From contig JBMNVN010000001.1 of NCBI GenBank assembly GCA_050946835.1, forward strand, positions 124,001-188,000: a stretch of DNA of 64,000 nt, in the 5' to 3' direction. Position 1 is the stretch's first letter. The number at the start of each line of letters is the position of its first letter. The notes below the pieces were generated by a model. The model did no database searches. It saw nothing but the letters and a program-made list of their open reading frames with translations, and was not told the DNA's origin. Shown piece by piece: positions 8,070-16,074 of the stretch. The DNA comes from UBA1447 sp002329225. GTDB lineage: Bacteria > Bacillota > Clostridia > Oscillospirales > Acutalibacteraceae. Both the position numbers and the translations under genes were made by a program.

Positions 8070-8838
8070 CTCCTTTGACGGTCACCATTCCCCGATGTTT
8101 TTGTGCGAAAAGGCCGAAGAACTCGGTTTGAGGGCGTTGGCCGTTACAGACCATATTGAAATTGATTATTTTCGCGAGAATAATTATCAGCGCACCGCCA
8201 ATCAATCCCATTTTGAAACGGCAAAAGCCCGCTCCGCTTTTCGCGGCAAGCTGATTGTAGGTGTGGGAGTGGAACTCGGTCAACCCATGTATGACAGGGA
8301 AACCGCCGACGCTTTTGTAAAATCGAAAAAATATGATTTTATTTTGGCCGCCGTGCATAACCTGAGGGGCAAGCCGGACTTTATGTTTTTGGATTACGGC
8401 GTTGATAAAGTGGAAGACGTTATGGAGCAATACTTTAAAGAACTTCAGCTTGTGGCGGATTGGGGCAATTTCGACTCCCTTGCCCACTTCACCTATCCCC
8501 TGCGCTATATTGTGGGCAATCACGGTATAGAGGTTGATTTGAGCAAATATTCCGAAGAGATTGACTCCATTCTTTTAAGCCTGGTTAAAAATAAAAAAGC
8601 GTTGGAAATAAACACTTCCGGGCTGCGGCAAGCCCTGAAACGGACCATGCCGGGTGAAGATATTGTAAAGCGTTTTAAAGAGCTCGGCGGAGAATATATC
8701 ACCATCGGCTCCGATGCGCACTATGCCAACGACCTTGCGGCCGGCATACAGGAGGGAATGGAGATAGCCTTGCGCTGCGGTTTTGAATGCGTCAGCCTCT
8801 ACCAGGGACGGGAACCTATTCAAATACCCATTGAATAG
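8029..8838 (+). CDS. hisK: PHP-family histidinol-phosphatase
   Basis: 269 residues of the PHP metal-dependent phosphatase fold. Metal ligands are visible: DSHVHSDNSFDG near residue 7, TDHIE near 40, an AAVHN motif near 110, a SLAHFTYP motif near 150 and GSDAHYANDLAAG near 229. HisK-type enzymes remove phosphate from histidinol phosphate in histidine synthesis; PHP proteins of this size can act on other phosphoesters, and there are no his genes nearby, so the substrate is inferred. ATG at 8029 has GAGGTG eight bases upstream. It is followed by ispE with a 55-base gap, probably one transcript. Confidence 0.8.
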   Translation: MYKKIIDSHVHSDNSFDGHHSPMFLCEKAEELGLRALAVTDHIEIDYFRENNYQRTANQSHFETAKARSAFRGKLIVGVGVELGQPMYDRETADAFVKSKKYDFILAAVHNLRGKPDFMFLDYGVDKVEDVMEQYFKELQLVADWGNFDSLAHFTYPLRYIVGNHGIEVDLSKYSEEIDSILLSLVKNKKALEINTSGLRQALKRTMPGEDIVKRFKELGGEYITIGSDAHYANDLAAGIQEGMEIALRCGFECVSLYQGREPIQIPIE

Positions 8839-8893
8839 TCAGGCGGAAAGGTGCGGGATTGCGTGACTTGTTATTACGGGAGGGAACACGGAC

Positions 8894-9763
8894 GTGAAAA
8901 TTACGGTTAATGCGGCGGCAAAAATCAATTTGTTTTTGGATATTACACAACTGCTGCCCAACGGCTACCACAGCCTGTACACTGTTATGCAGTCTGTGGG
9001 ACTATATGACACCGTTGAGCTGGAGAAAACAAAGGGCGGTAAAATAAGCCTGACCTGTTCGGAAAAGACCCTGCCCGTTAATAAAGACAATATAGCCTTT
9101 AAAGCCGCTGAAGCCTTTTTCAGGTCGGCAAACATTAAAAACAGCGGTTTGCAAATTCATATTGAAAAACGCATTCCCCTTTCGGCAGGTCTTGCCGGAG
9201 GGAGCGCCGACGCCGCCGCCGTGATTGCGGGTCTGAACAGGCTTTTTGAGGCGGGGCTGGATACCGTGCAGCTTAATCAAATCGGCCTCGGCGTAGGGGC
9301 CGATGTGCCGTTTTGCCTTACCGGAGGCACAATGCTGGCGCAAGACATCGGGGGGGTACTCTCCCCCCTGCCCGCTTTACCGGACTGTTTTATTGTTCTG
9401 GCAAAGCCGGAGCAAAGCATATCTACCGTTGAAGCCTATAAAGCCTATGACAACTTTGATTATATCCGCCACCCCAACGGGCCTGTTATGCTCTACCAAA
9501 TGCTCAACGGGGATTTAAACGATATTTGTTTAGCGATGGGGAATGTGTTTGAGCAATGCGTTGAAGTACCGGGCAGGGTGGATATTAAGGATGTTATGAG
9601 AAACTGCGGCGCCCTTTGCAGCCAGATGACCGGCAGCGGCCCAAGCGTGTTCGGAATATTTACCGATGAAAAGGCCGCCCGGCTTTGCGCCGAAAAACTT
9701 GCCGGTTCGGTAAAGGATGTTTTTGTTATTAAACCGGCTGATTCCGGTCTGGAGTTCGCTTAA
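8894..9763 (+). CDS. ispE: 4-diphosphocytidyl-2-C-methyl-D-erythritol kinase IspE
   Basis: 289 residues, standard length. The GHMP kinase layout is clear: AAAKINLFLDI near the N-terminus, the ATP loop PLSAGLAGGSADAAAV at about 95-110, GADVPFCLTGGT near 136, and the C-terminal GSGPSVFGIF motif near 246. IspE phosphorylates the 2-hydroxyl of CDP-methylerythritol in the MEP route to isopentenyl diphosphate, in the cytoplasm. The start is GTG at 8894, with GGGAGG nine bases upstream. A strong hairpin follows the gene. Confidence 0.95.
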   Translation: MKITVNAAAKINLFLDITQLLPNGYHSLYTVMQSVGLYDTVELEKTKGGKISLTCSEKTLPVNKDNIAFKAAEAFFRSANIKNSGLQIHIEKRIPLSAGLAGGSADAAAVIAGLNRLFEAGLDTVQLNQIGLGVGADVPFCLTGGTMLAQDIGGVLSPLPALPDCFIVLAKPEQSISTVEAYKAYDNFDYIRHPNGPVMLYQMLNGDLNDICLAMGNVFEQCVEVPGRVDIKDVMRNCGALCSQMTGSGPSVFGIFTDEKAARLCAEKLAGSVKDVFVIKPADSGLEFA

Positions 9764-9810
9764 CCGTAAGCGGACTTGCGGAAATTCACTGCTGACCGAT
9801 AAATTACAAA

Positions 9811-9846
9811 AAACCGTTCGCCCGAAAGAAAAGCGAACGGTTTTAT
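9811..9846. terminator. bidirectional terminator between ispE and rpmA
   Basis: Perfect 11-bp stem (9811-9821 with 9833-9843), flanked by A residues on one side and TTTTATTTT on the other. It serves ispE on the plus strand and the convergent rplU-prp-rpmA operon on the minus strand. Confidence 0.9.
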
Positions 9847-9867
9847 TTTGCGTTTTCAGGTGCAGGC

Positions 9868-10152
9868 TTACTGCTCTACTGCGTAAACGCTGACCTGTTT
9901 GCGGCTTTTGTCTTTGCGCTCAAACTTGACATTGCCGTCTACAAGGGCAAAGAGGGTATCGTCGGAACCGATGCCCACATTGTTGCCGGGATGAATACGG
10001 GTGCCGCGCTGACGGACAAGGATGTTGCCGGCCAATACAAACTGACCGTCGCCCCTTTTAACGCCGAGTCTTTTGGATTCGGAATCGCGCCCGTTGCGGG
10101 TGGAGCCCATTCCCTTTTTATGCGCAAAAAGCTGAATGTTGATTTTTAACAT
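9868..10152 (-). CDS. rpmA: 50S ribosomal protein L27 with cleavable N-terminal extension
   Basis: 94 residues. The mature N-terminus HKKGMGSTRNGRDSESKRLG is preceded by MLKINIQLFA, the extension typical of Firmicutes that must be removed by the protease Prp to expose the L27 tail that reaches the peptidyl-transferase centre. The expected cut is between Ala10 and His11. The gene is last in rplU-prp-rpmA. Its GGAGG ribosome site lies inside the last codons of prp and its ATG follows the prp stop by one base, so the protease and its substrate are tightly linked in translation. Confidence 0.97.
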   Translation of the reverse strand: MLKINIQLFAHKKGMGSTRNGRDSESKRLGVKRGDGQFVLAGNILVRQRGTRIHPGNNVGIGSDDTLFALVDGNVKFERKDKSRKQVSVYAVEQ

Positions 10153-10153
10153 A

Positions 10154-10477
10154 TTAAACGCCTCCGTAAATTACTTTGATATGATTACCGTGAATTTTTT
10201 CAAGGCCGCGCAGATGGAGTTCAAGGCCTTTTATAATCTCTTTTGCTCTTTCAGCCTGTTCTTCAGTAAGTTCCAAACGCATGGTTCCCGCTTTTTCGTC
10301 CACCTGAACCCCGGCTTCAATGCCCATTACATCGGTAACGGTGTTTGCCGTTAAATAGGCTGCGGAAGAAACCGCTGCGCAGACGATATCTTTGCCGGAT
10401 GCGCCCGCCAAAGCGTGGCCGCTGATGTGAAACCCTCTGATAAGACCGTTTGCCGTCAGAAAAGTTACCTTAACCAT
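10154..10477 (-). CDS. prp: ribosomal-processing cysteine protease Prp
   Basis: 107 residues. The catalytic His and Cys pattern is present: GHALAGASGKDIVCAAVS with His21 and Cys33, matching the spacing of the Staphylococcus enzyme. Prp trims the N-terminal extension of L27, encoded next door. The ATG at 10477 comes four bases after the rplU stop and no Shine-Dalgarno match is visible before it, so translation probably depends on ribosomes that finish L21. That would keep the protease level tied to, and below, that of its substrate operon. Confidence 0.95.
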   Translation of the reverse strand: MVKVTFLTANGLIRGFHISGHALAGASGKDIVCAAVSSAAYLTANTVTDVMGIEAGVQVDEKAGTMRLELTEEQAERAKEIIKGLELHLRGLEKIHGNHIKVIYGGV

Positions 10478-10481
10478 GGCT

Positions 10482-10793
10482 TCAGGCGTTGATGGCAGTA
10501 ACTTCCACCTTGGTATAGGGCTGCCTGTGGCCCAACTTGCGTTTTACGTTCTTTTTGGATTTGTAGGTAAAAACGGTGACCTTTTTAGCCTTACCGTTTT
10601 TTAGAACCTTTGCGGTTACACTGGCGCCTTCCACATAGGGGTTGCCGAACACGGGGGCGTCATCTTTGCCCAGAGCGACAACTTTGTCAAAAGTGACCGT
10701 TTCTTCCTCAGCAGCGTTCAGTTTTTCGATAAAAACGGTTTCGCCCGCTTCTACCTTGTACTGCTTGCCGCCGGTTTCGATGATTGCGTACAT
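10482..10793 (-). CDS. rplU: 50S ribosomal protein L21
   Basis: 103 residues from ATG 10793 (MYAIIETGGKQYKVEAG), with AGGTAGG upstream; the frame is open further to 10859 but that part is the operon leader. The C-terminal KRKLGHRQPYTKVEV stretch is the L21 signature. L21 binds 23S rRNA early in large-subunit assembly. First gene of the rplU-prp-rpmA operon, expressed from a consensus promoter about 100 bases upstream. Confidence 0.97.
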   Translation of the reverse strand: MYAIIETGGKQYKVEAGETVFIEKLNAAEEETVTFDKVVALGKDDAPVFGNPYVEGASVTAKVLKNGKAKKVTVFTYKSKKNVKRKLGHRQPYTKVEVTAINA

Positions 10794-10886
10794 GGAGATT
10801 AACCTACCTTTAATAAGACTCGCTATTGAGGGCGGAGCAAAGCTCACTTTCGGCGCCAAAAAGACACCGCCCGAAATAAGCAGCGT
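10794..10886 (-). ncRNA. candidate L21 ribosomal protein leader
   Basis: The roughly 90-base transcribed leader has a long-range GGGCGG/CCGCCC pairing that encloses a GAGC-TTT-GCTC hairpin and a GGCGCC-containing segment. This is the position of the L21 leader family known in Firmicutes (thought to let L21 control its own operon). I see the structure but cannot match it to the family model without a covariance search. Confidence 0.55.
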
Positions 10887-10891
10887 TTGGC

Positions 10892-10920
10892 ATTATAGCA
10901 CAGCGGTCAAGGCTTGTCAA
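10892..10920 (-). promoter_or_regulatory. consensus promoter of rplU-prp-rpmA
   Basis: TTGACA (10915-10920), 17-base spacer ending in TGC, TATAAT (10892-10897): perfect consensus hexamers with an extended -10, in keeping with a highly expressed ribosomal operon. Confidence 0.92.
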
Positions 10921-10978
10921 ACAAAAACTTTTTCCGCAAGACCCGCAACGGGCGTTAAATGTATTCAAAGGACTAAAG

Positions 10979-11734
10979 TTATCTTATAGTGACAATCCCG
11001 CCGGGGTGAGCCAAATCGTGCCTGCAGGCTTGCAGACCCTGTGTAAATTTGCTGTTTGCAATTATCCTGAGCCCGTAGGTATGGACAAGCTTTTTTACCC
11101 ATGCCGGTACTTCGTCCTTGAATTTTATCTCCATTATCACGATGCCGGGATAGTGGGGCCTGTAAAAGCTGTGTTCGGGGAAAAGTTCATCGGAATGGGC
11201 GCTTTTTACTTCATGGTCAAAGGTTATTCTCAGCCCGCCCGGCACCTTTGTTTCGTAACACTCCCGAAAATACTCGATAATGAGTTTCGGCTCACTCATT
11301 TTACTCAACCTGTGGTTTTCAAACTCGGAAAGCAATAAATCGTTTTCATCGGACCACCGGCCGGTATTGGCAAAATTTTCATATTCTTCAAAATTGATTA
11401 ATCTGCTTTTTTTAATGACGAGGTTTCTTTTTCTCATCTTGAGTTCCACCCGGATAGGGCTGTCCTTATCGGGGGTCGGGCTGTAGGTTCTGATTCTGAG
11501 TTTTACCCGCTCATTATCCCCCGCCATTTTCTGGTGATATGATGCGTAGTCGAGGGTATCGTAATACAGGCTCCGGACAAAATAGCCCTTTCCCCCCGCC
11601 CGTTTTGTAAACTTGTCTTTTTGCATATAGATACTCAGAGCATTCCTGATTTGCAAATACTCATAATAGGTTATTCTGTATTTCATCTCAAAACGTACGC
11701 TTGCGTCTTTCAATGCTCGGTCCGTCCTCGTCAA
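10979..11734 (-). CDS. VTC-domain protein (polyphosphate polymerase family)
   Basis: 251 residues, all VTC domain. Family features seen in order: RFEMKYRITYYEY at the start, RSLYYDTLDYASYHQK, the basic strand VKLRIRTYSP, RVELKMRKRNLVIKKSR, PKLIIEYFRE, and MEIKFKDEVPAWV with the acidic metal ligand near the end. In yeast Vtc4 this tunnel-shaped domain makes polyphosphate from ATP on a membrane complex; the bacterial domains are usually assigned the same activity by similarity. It has no membrane segment of its own. The frame starts at TTG 11734, five bases after the DUF4956 stop and without a clear ribosome site, so coupling to that gene is likely. Confidence 0.85.
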   Translation of the reverse strand: MTRTDRALKDASVRFEMKYRITYYEYLQIRNALSIYMQKDKFTKRAGGKGYFVRSLYYDTLDYASYHQKMAGDNERVKLRIRTYSPTPDKDSPIRVELKMRKRNLVIKKSRLINFEEYENFANTGRWSDENDLLLSEFENHRLSKMSEPKLIIEYFRECYETKVPGGLRITFDHEVKSAHSDELFPEHSFYRPHYPGIVIMEIKFKDEVPAWVKKLVHTYGLRIIANSKFTQGLQACRHDLAHPGGIVTIR

Positions 11735-11739
11735 GGTTT

Positions 11740-12429
11740 TTATACGGGCAGGGCTGTCTGAGGAGCAAGCAGAGAAACCTTGGTTATGTTTTCCTTAGCC
11801 CTGAGTTCATCTATGATTGAGTCGGTCTTTTTAAGGCTGTCTTTATTAAACCTTATTTTAAAAATAATCTCCCAATACTCGCCTTCTATTTCTTTTGACC
11901 TGACCTTAATATCCTTGGCGTATTTTTCAACAGCTTCGGTTATTTCGGAGGTCTTTTGCGCCCCCGTTCCGGCAATTACCAGCACATAGTCAATATTGTA
12001 GGTCTGACCGTACCTGATTGTATGTATTACAAAAATGAGAATCGTTATTACAATGGTGGAAACTATTACGACGATCCAGTTATAGGTGCCGCAGCCAAGC
12101 CCCACCGCTATAATCCAGAAGATAAAGACCATATCCCGGGTATCTTTCACCGGGGTTCTGAAACGGACTATGGACAGGGAGCCGATAAGCCCCAGGGAGA
12201 GCACCAGGTCGCCTCTGATAAAGAGCATAACGATTGCGACAATCGGCGCCAGAGTAACCAATGTGGCCATAAAAGTGAGTTCGTAGCTCAAGCCCCGATG
12301 AGTTATTTTATAGAGCTGAGAGATTATTATGCCGATTACTATTGCCAGCACAAGGGAAAACACCATGTTGAATAAATCCCTTTCGGAAACCGAAAGCATA
12401 CCGATCAGATACTGCAAAACCTTAGTCAC
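11740..12429 (-). CDS. DUF4956 membrane protein
   Basis: 229 residues. Four or five membrane segments fill the N-terminal part (about 20-40, 50-71, 74-92, 100-138), with the conserved GLIGSLSIVRFRTPVKDTRDM loop of DUF4956 after the third. The C-terminal 80 residues form a soluble cytoplasmic domain. Function is unknown; genes of this family often sit beside VTC-domain and CotH genes, as here, and probably anchor or feed the VTC enzyme. GTG start at 12429, 34 bases after the CotH stop. Confidence 0.85.
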   Translation of the reverse strand: MTKVLQYLIGMLSVSERDLFNMVFSLVLAIVIGIIISQLYKITHRGLSYELTFMATLVTLAPIVAIVMLFIRGDLVLSLGLIGSLSIVRFRTPVKDTRDMVFIFWIIAVGLGCGTYNWIVVIVSTIVITILIFVIHTIRYGQTYNIDYVLVIAGTGAQKTSEITEAVEKYAKDIKVRSKEIEGEYWEIIFKIRFNKDSLKKTDSIIDELRAKENITKVSLLAPQTALPV

Positions 12430-12463
12430 GCCTAAATCAAATCCTTTCTTATTTAAGGCCGAA

Positions 12464-15109
12464 TTATTCGGCCGCTTTAAATACCGCTTTAACCGTTAAA
12501 TTGCCTGCGGGGTTGAGTGTAACGGTTTTTTCTTTACTGTCAGCAGGCAAGCCTTCCCAATGGGAGAAAACATAGCCTTCCGCAGGGATAGCCGTCATTG
12601 TCAGGGGAAGATTTTTAAAGTAAACGCCTTTCCAACCGCTGCGGTCAACATCAATTGAATTAACCTTAACATAACCGCCCGCCTGACTCATACCGAGGTT
12701 GAGCCTGTAGGTACCCTTTAAGTTGAACTCTTCAATCAGATATTTTCGAATATAGCCGGGCCTTTCCACGGCAAACTCTTTCATTGCACCGATATTGCCG
12801 TACCAGGCTTTCATATCCTTTATTCCGCCCCAGCGGGCAGTATGGTTTGGCATTTCCGGTTCAATTGCTTTTTGCATTTGCTCCATAACCGACAGAACAT
12901 GGTCGGTTTCAAAACAGGTGTTGAGCAGGTCTGAATATCTGATTAAAAAGTCCGTTCTAAACCCTTCGTTTTCCATAAGCGCCCTGATTAAAAAGTTGGG
13001 CCAAACTTCTCCATAAAGGCCGTCTTCCGGCGCCATTATCCAACTGATGGTATTGTGGGCATGGTCGCGGCAGTTACCCAATCTGTCCTCCTGGTATCTG
13101 TACAGGTTAAAGCCGTAGTCGGTATCAAAAATCAGCCAGCGCCAGCGCCCGTCAAGGGCATATTCGGCATCATCACGGTATTCGTCCGCCCTGTAACGCC
13201 AGAATTTGACATTGTTGCCGGGCCAGTCGCTGTTGGAAATAAAGGTATTGGCAATAACATAGTCCCTGTAGTTTTCAACGTCCATTTGCTTCTTTATCTC
13301 GGCAAAGTTTTTATCATCGGCCAAGCTGTTTGCTTCAATAAAGGCAATCATATTTTTATATTGAGTCACATCTTCGGCCATTCCTCTTGACAGTTTCGCA
13401 TTATCCTCAAGAATCGCTATCTTTCTGATATCAACACCATAGGTATCCCTGAAATAATACTCGTCATAGCGTTCCCTGACGTTAAGAATTCCCCAATACT
13501 CCCCGTTTATGTATACAACAGCGGGTCTGTAGGCCTGAGTATCCACGGTGCCTATTGAGGCTATAAGACGCTGAATAAAGGCGTCGCGGAACATTGTAAG
13601 TTCCCAATCATTACCGGAGTTACGGAGAAGCAAACGGCTGAACCCGGTTTTTGTTTTGTCGGTACCGACCTTTTTCAGGTCGCCAAAAATATCATAATTA
13701 ACAAAGCCGTCTTTATTGTACTTGCCGTCGGTGTATATTCTTAAACTCTTTTGGTCGAATTTTCTTGTGGAACCGCCGTGAATGCGAAGTCCGCCGTTTA
13801 CTCCGAAAGCCCTTTTCCCGTCATTTTCAAAAAACTCAAAAAAGACAGGGCGTTCCCACTCACTGCCTCGGTTGTACATATTCGCTTCGTGGTATATGCC
13901 GGTTGCTTCATCAAAAAGATTTTTGCTGTCGGTCACTAATGATATAACGGGCAGATTTGCCGCATTTTCAACCCCCACAAAATAGCTGTGGGCGACAACC
14001 TCACTCATTTCCGTATTATCCTTTGAGATGACTCTTGCGCTGACAACCGTAACCCCTTCATCTTTGACCGCAACAGGATTATTGGCGGAATATCTGGAGG
14101 ATTTGGCCGTAGGTTCACTGCCGTCGGTTGTGTAGTAAATATCCGCATCGGCTTCGTCGGCGGCGAGCTTTAACTCAAAGCCTTTTTCGTAAAATCCGCC
14201 CTCTTGGGAAAACCCGGGCGCCGCTAAAGCGTAAACCAGATATGCCGGTTTAACAACACCGGTTAAAGCGCCGTTTCTTCTCATTTCAAGGAATACCGAA
14301 AGGTCAATATTATCCAAATCGCAATCAAGCACATTTAGGTTCTGCAGTTTTTTAAAGCCCTTGATTACATTTATATCGTCTATGGGAACCCTTCGCATGA
14401 TAAGAGTTTCCAGACGGTGGAGGTCTTTTAACGGTACGATTGAATCAATTTCGACATTGGAGTGTATGTTCAGATAGGTTAAGGTTTTAAGGGAGGAAAG
14501 AGATTGCAGCGACTTAACCTTGTTGCCCCTGATGTTAAGTTTAATCAGGCTGTTCAGCTTTTCCAACGGAGTGATATCCTCTACGGCATTATCCCTTAAA
14601 TCCAATTCTTCCAAAGTGATGAATCTTTGTAAACAGCTGAGGTCCGCAAGCTTAACGGTTTCCCCCTCGGGAGTAGTTTCAAAGTTGTTTCTTAATTTCA
14701 ACACCCTTAACGGGACGCGGGCCAGAGGTTTTAAACGCTCTTCAAGGTCGGTAATTCCGTTACCGTTCAGATTTAAGGTCTTTATCATCTTCAGCTTTGA
14801 AAGAGGTGAAAGGTCTTCAACAAAGTTGTTTTCCAAATTAAGTTCCGCCAACCGATGAATACGCTCAATTCCGTTTAAACTTGATATTTCACAGTTTGAG
14901 GCATCAAGAGAAATAATGTCCGACAACTCCGATTGATAAAGGGGACCGCCCCATTTTTCAAGTTTTCGGCGCACCGCATATTCCAGCCCGGGGTCTTCAA
15001 ATTCCACCTCGGGATTGGCTCTGCCGGCAACAAACAACATACCCGTCAAAACCAAAAGGCTGACAAGCACCACAATCAGTTTTTTCAGAAACAGCTTTTT
15101 GTCGGACAA
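12464..15109 (-). CDS. CotH-family protein kinase with leucine-rich repeats, exported
   Basis: 881 residues. Order: N-terminal membrane anchor or signal (about 7-28); leucine-rich repeats (about 60-290); a chitobiase/hexosaminidase C-terminal-type beta domain (about 295-378, with DIYYTTDGSEPTA); the CotH kinase domain (about 388-745); and an InlB-type repeat domain (about 800-881, GYVFSHWEG). Kinase motifs seen are GGLRIHGGSTRKF, LLRNSGNDW, INGEYWGILNVRERYDE and the metal site WLIFDTDYGFN. CotH proteins are atypical secreted kinases first known from Bacillus spore coats. TTG start at 15109 with GGGAG six bases upstream. First gene of a CotH-DUF4956-VTC transcript. Confidence 0.88.
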   Translation of the reverse strand: MSDKKLFLKKLIVVLVSLLVLTGMLFVAGRANPEVEFEDPGLEYAVRRKLEKWGGPLYQSELSDIISLDASNCEISSLNGIERIHRLAELNLENNFVEDLSPLSKLKMIKTLNLNGNGITDLEERLKPLARVPLRVLKLRNNFETTPEGETVKLADLSCLQRFITLEELDLRDNAVEDITPLEKLNSLIKLNIRGNKVKSLQSLSSLKTLTYLNIHSNVEIDSIVPLKDLHRLETLIMRRVPIDDINVIKGFKKLQNLNVLDCDLDNIDLSVFLEMRRNGALTGVVKPAYLVYALAAPGFSQEGGFYEKGFELKLAADEADADIYYTTDGSEPTAKSSRYSANNPVAVKDEGVTVVSARVISKDNTEMSEVVAHSYFVGVENAANLPVISLVTDSKNLFDEATGIYHEANMYNRGSEWERPVFFEFFENDGKRAFGVNGGLRIHGGSTRKFDQKSLRIYTDGKYNKDGFVNYDIFGDLKKVGTDKTKTGFSRLLLRNSGNDWELTMFRDAFIQRLIASIGTVDTQAYRPAVVYINGEYWGILNVRERYDEYYFRDTYGVDIRKIAILEDNAKLSRGMAEDVTQYKNMIAFIEANSLADDKNFAEIKKQMDVENYRDYVIANTFISNSDWPGNNVKFWRYRADEYRDDAEYALDGRWRWLIFDTDYGFNLYRYQEDRLGNCRDHAHNTISWIMAPEDGLYGEVWPNFLIRALMENEGFRTDFLIRYSDLLNTCFETDHVLSVMEQMQKAIEPEMPNHTARWGGIKDMKAWYGNIGAMKEFAVERPGYIRKYLIEEFNLKGTYRLNLGMSQAGGYVKVNSIDVDRSGWKGVYFKNLPLTMTAIPAEGYVFSHWEGLPADSKEKTVTLNPAGNLTVKAVFKAAE

Positions 15110-15141
15110 TATACTCTCCCTGTCTTAATAAAAAGTGTTCC

Positions 15142-15171
15142 GTTATATGAAACGCAAATACTTAAATTCAA
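15142..15171 (-). promoter_or_regulatory. possible promoter of the CotH operon
   Basis: TTGAAT (15166-15171) and TATAAC (15142-15147) with an 18-base spacer, placed between the folD stop and the CotH start. Confidence 0.4.
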
Positions 15172-15180
15172 ATTACGGAC

Positions 15181-16032
15181 TTATTCCCCGAACTGAACCC
15201 TGGCGGCGGTCAGGGTGTTGGCAAGCAGCATAGCACGGGTCATGGGTCCTACGCCGCCGGGCACCGGCGTTATTGCGGATGTTTTTGGTGCAACACCGTC
15301 AAAATCCACATCCCCGCAGAGTTTTGAGTTTTCGTCCCTGTTCATCCCAACGTCGATTACAACGGCGCCCTCTTTTACCATGTCGGCCTTAATCATTTTT
15401 GCCTGACCCACTGCGGCTATAAGTATATCCGCCTGTCTGGTTATGCCTGCCAAATCGACGGTTTTGGAGTGGCAAACGGTAACGGTGGCATTTTCTTTAA
15501 GCATGAGCATTGCCATGGGCTTACCGACAATGTTGCTGCGCCCTATAATGACACAGTGACGGCCGGCAATCGGAATATCATACGCTTTGAGCAGTTCCAT
15601 TACCCCTGCGGGGGTGCAGGGTAAAAGCAGGCAGTCCCCGATCATAATATGCCCCACATTGACGGGATGAAATGCGTCCACATCCTTTTGGGGAGATATG
15701 GCGTTGAGTACCGCCTTTTCATCAAAATGGCCGGGCAGGGGGAGCTGGCATAAAATTCCGTTTATATCTTTGCGTTGATTAAGCTCGTCAATCAGAGCCA
15801 AAAGCTCTTCCTGCGATGTATCGGCGGGAAGAGCATATTCGTAAGACTCGATGCCGACAAGGGCGCAGTCTTTCTTTTTATTATTTACATAAACCCGGGA
15901 GGCGGGGTTGTCGCCCACGATGATGACCGCCAAGGCTATATCCTTTGAGTTATCTTTAAGTTCTTTGACTTCAACGGCGATTTTATTGAGTACCTGTTCC
16001 GCCGTTTTTTTTCCGTCAATAATCCTGTACAT
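15181..16032 (-). CDS. folD: bifunctional methylenetetrahydrofolate dehydrogenase / cyclohydrolase FolD
   Basis: 283 residues, normal length. Substrate-site motifs YVNNKKKDCALVGI (with the catalytic Lys in NKKK) and GILCQLPLPGHFDEK, then KDVDAFHPVNVG, the NADP loop IIGRSNIVGKPMAMLM and the C-terminal TPVPGGVGPMTRAMLL are all present. FolD interconverts 5,10-methylene- and 10-formyl-tetrahydrofolate. It follows lgt with a 42-base gap and precedes the CotH operon. Confidence 0.97.
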   Translation of the reverse strand: MYRIIDGKKTAEQVLNKIAVEVKELKDNSKDIALAVIIVGDNPASRVYVNNKKKDCALVGIESYEYALPADTSQEELLALIDELNQRKDINGILCQLPLPGHFDEKAVLNAISPQKDVDAFHPVNVGHIMIGDCLLLPCTPAGVMELLKAYDIPIAGRHCVIIGRSNIVGKPMAMLMLKENATVTVCHSKTVDLAGITRQADILIAAVGQAKMIKADMVKEGAVVIDVGMNRDENSKLCGDVDFDGVAPKTSAITPVPGGVGPMTRAMLLANTLTAARVQFGE

Positions 16033-16074
16033 ACCGATACCTCCCGAAACCGATAATTTGTTGGAAAAGCAAGC

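Noticed and set aside
10794..10859. N-terminal extension of L21
   Set aside because: The region is the transcribed leader; ATG 10793 matches the family start and has a ribosome site.
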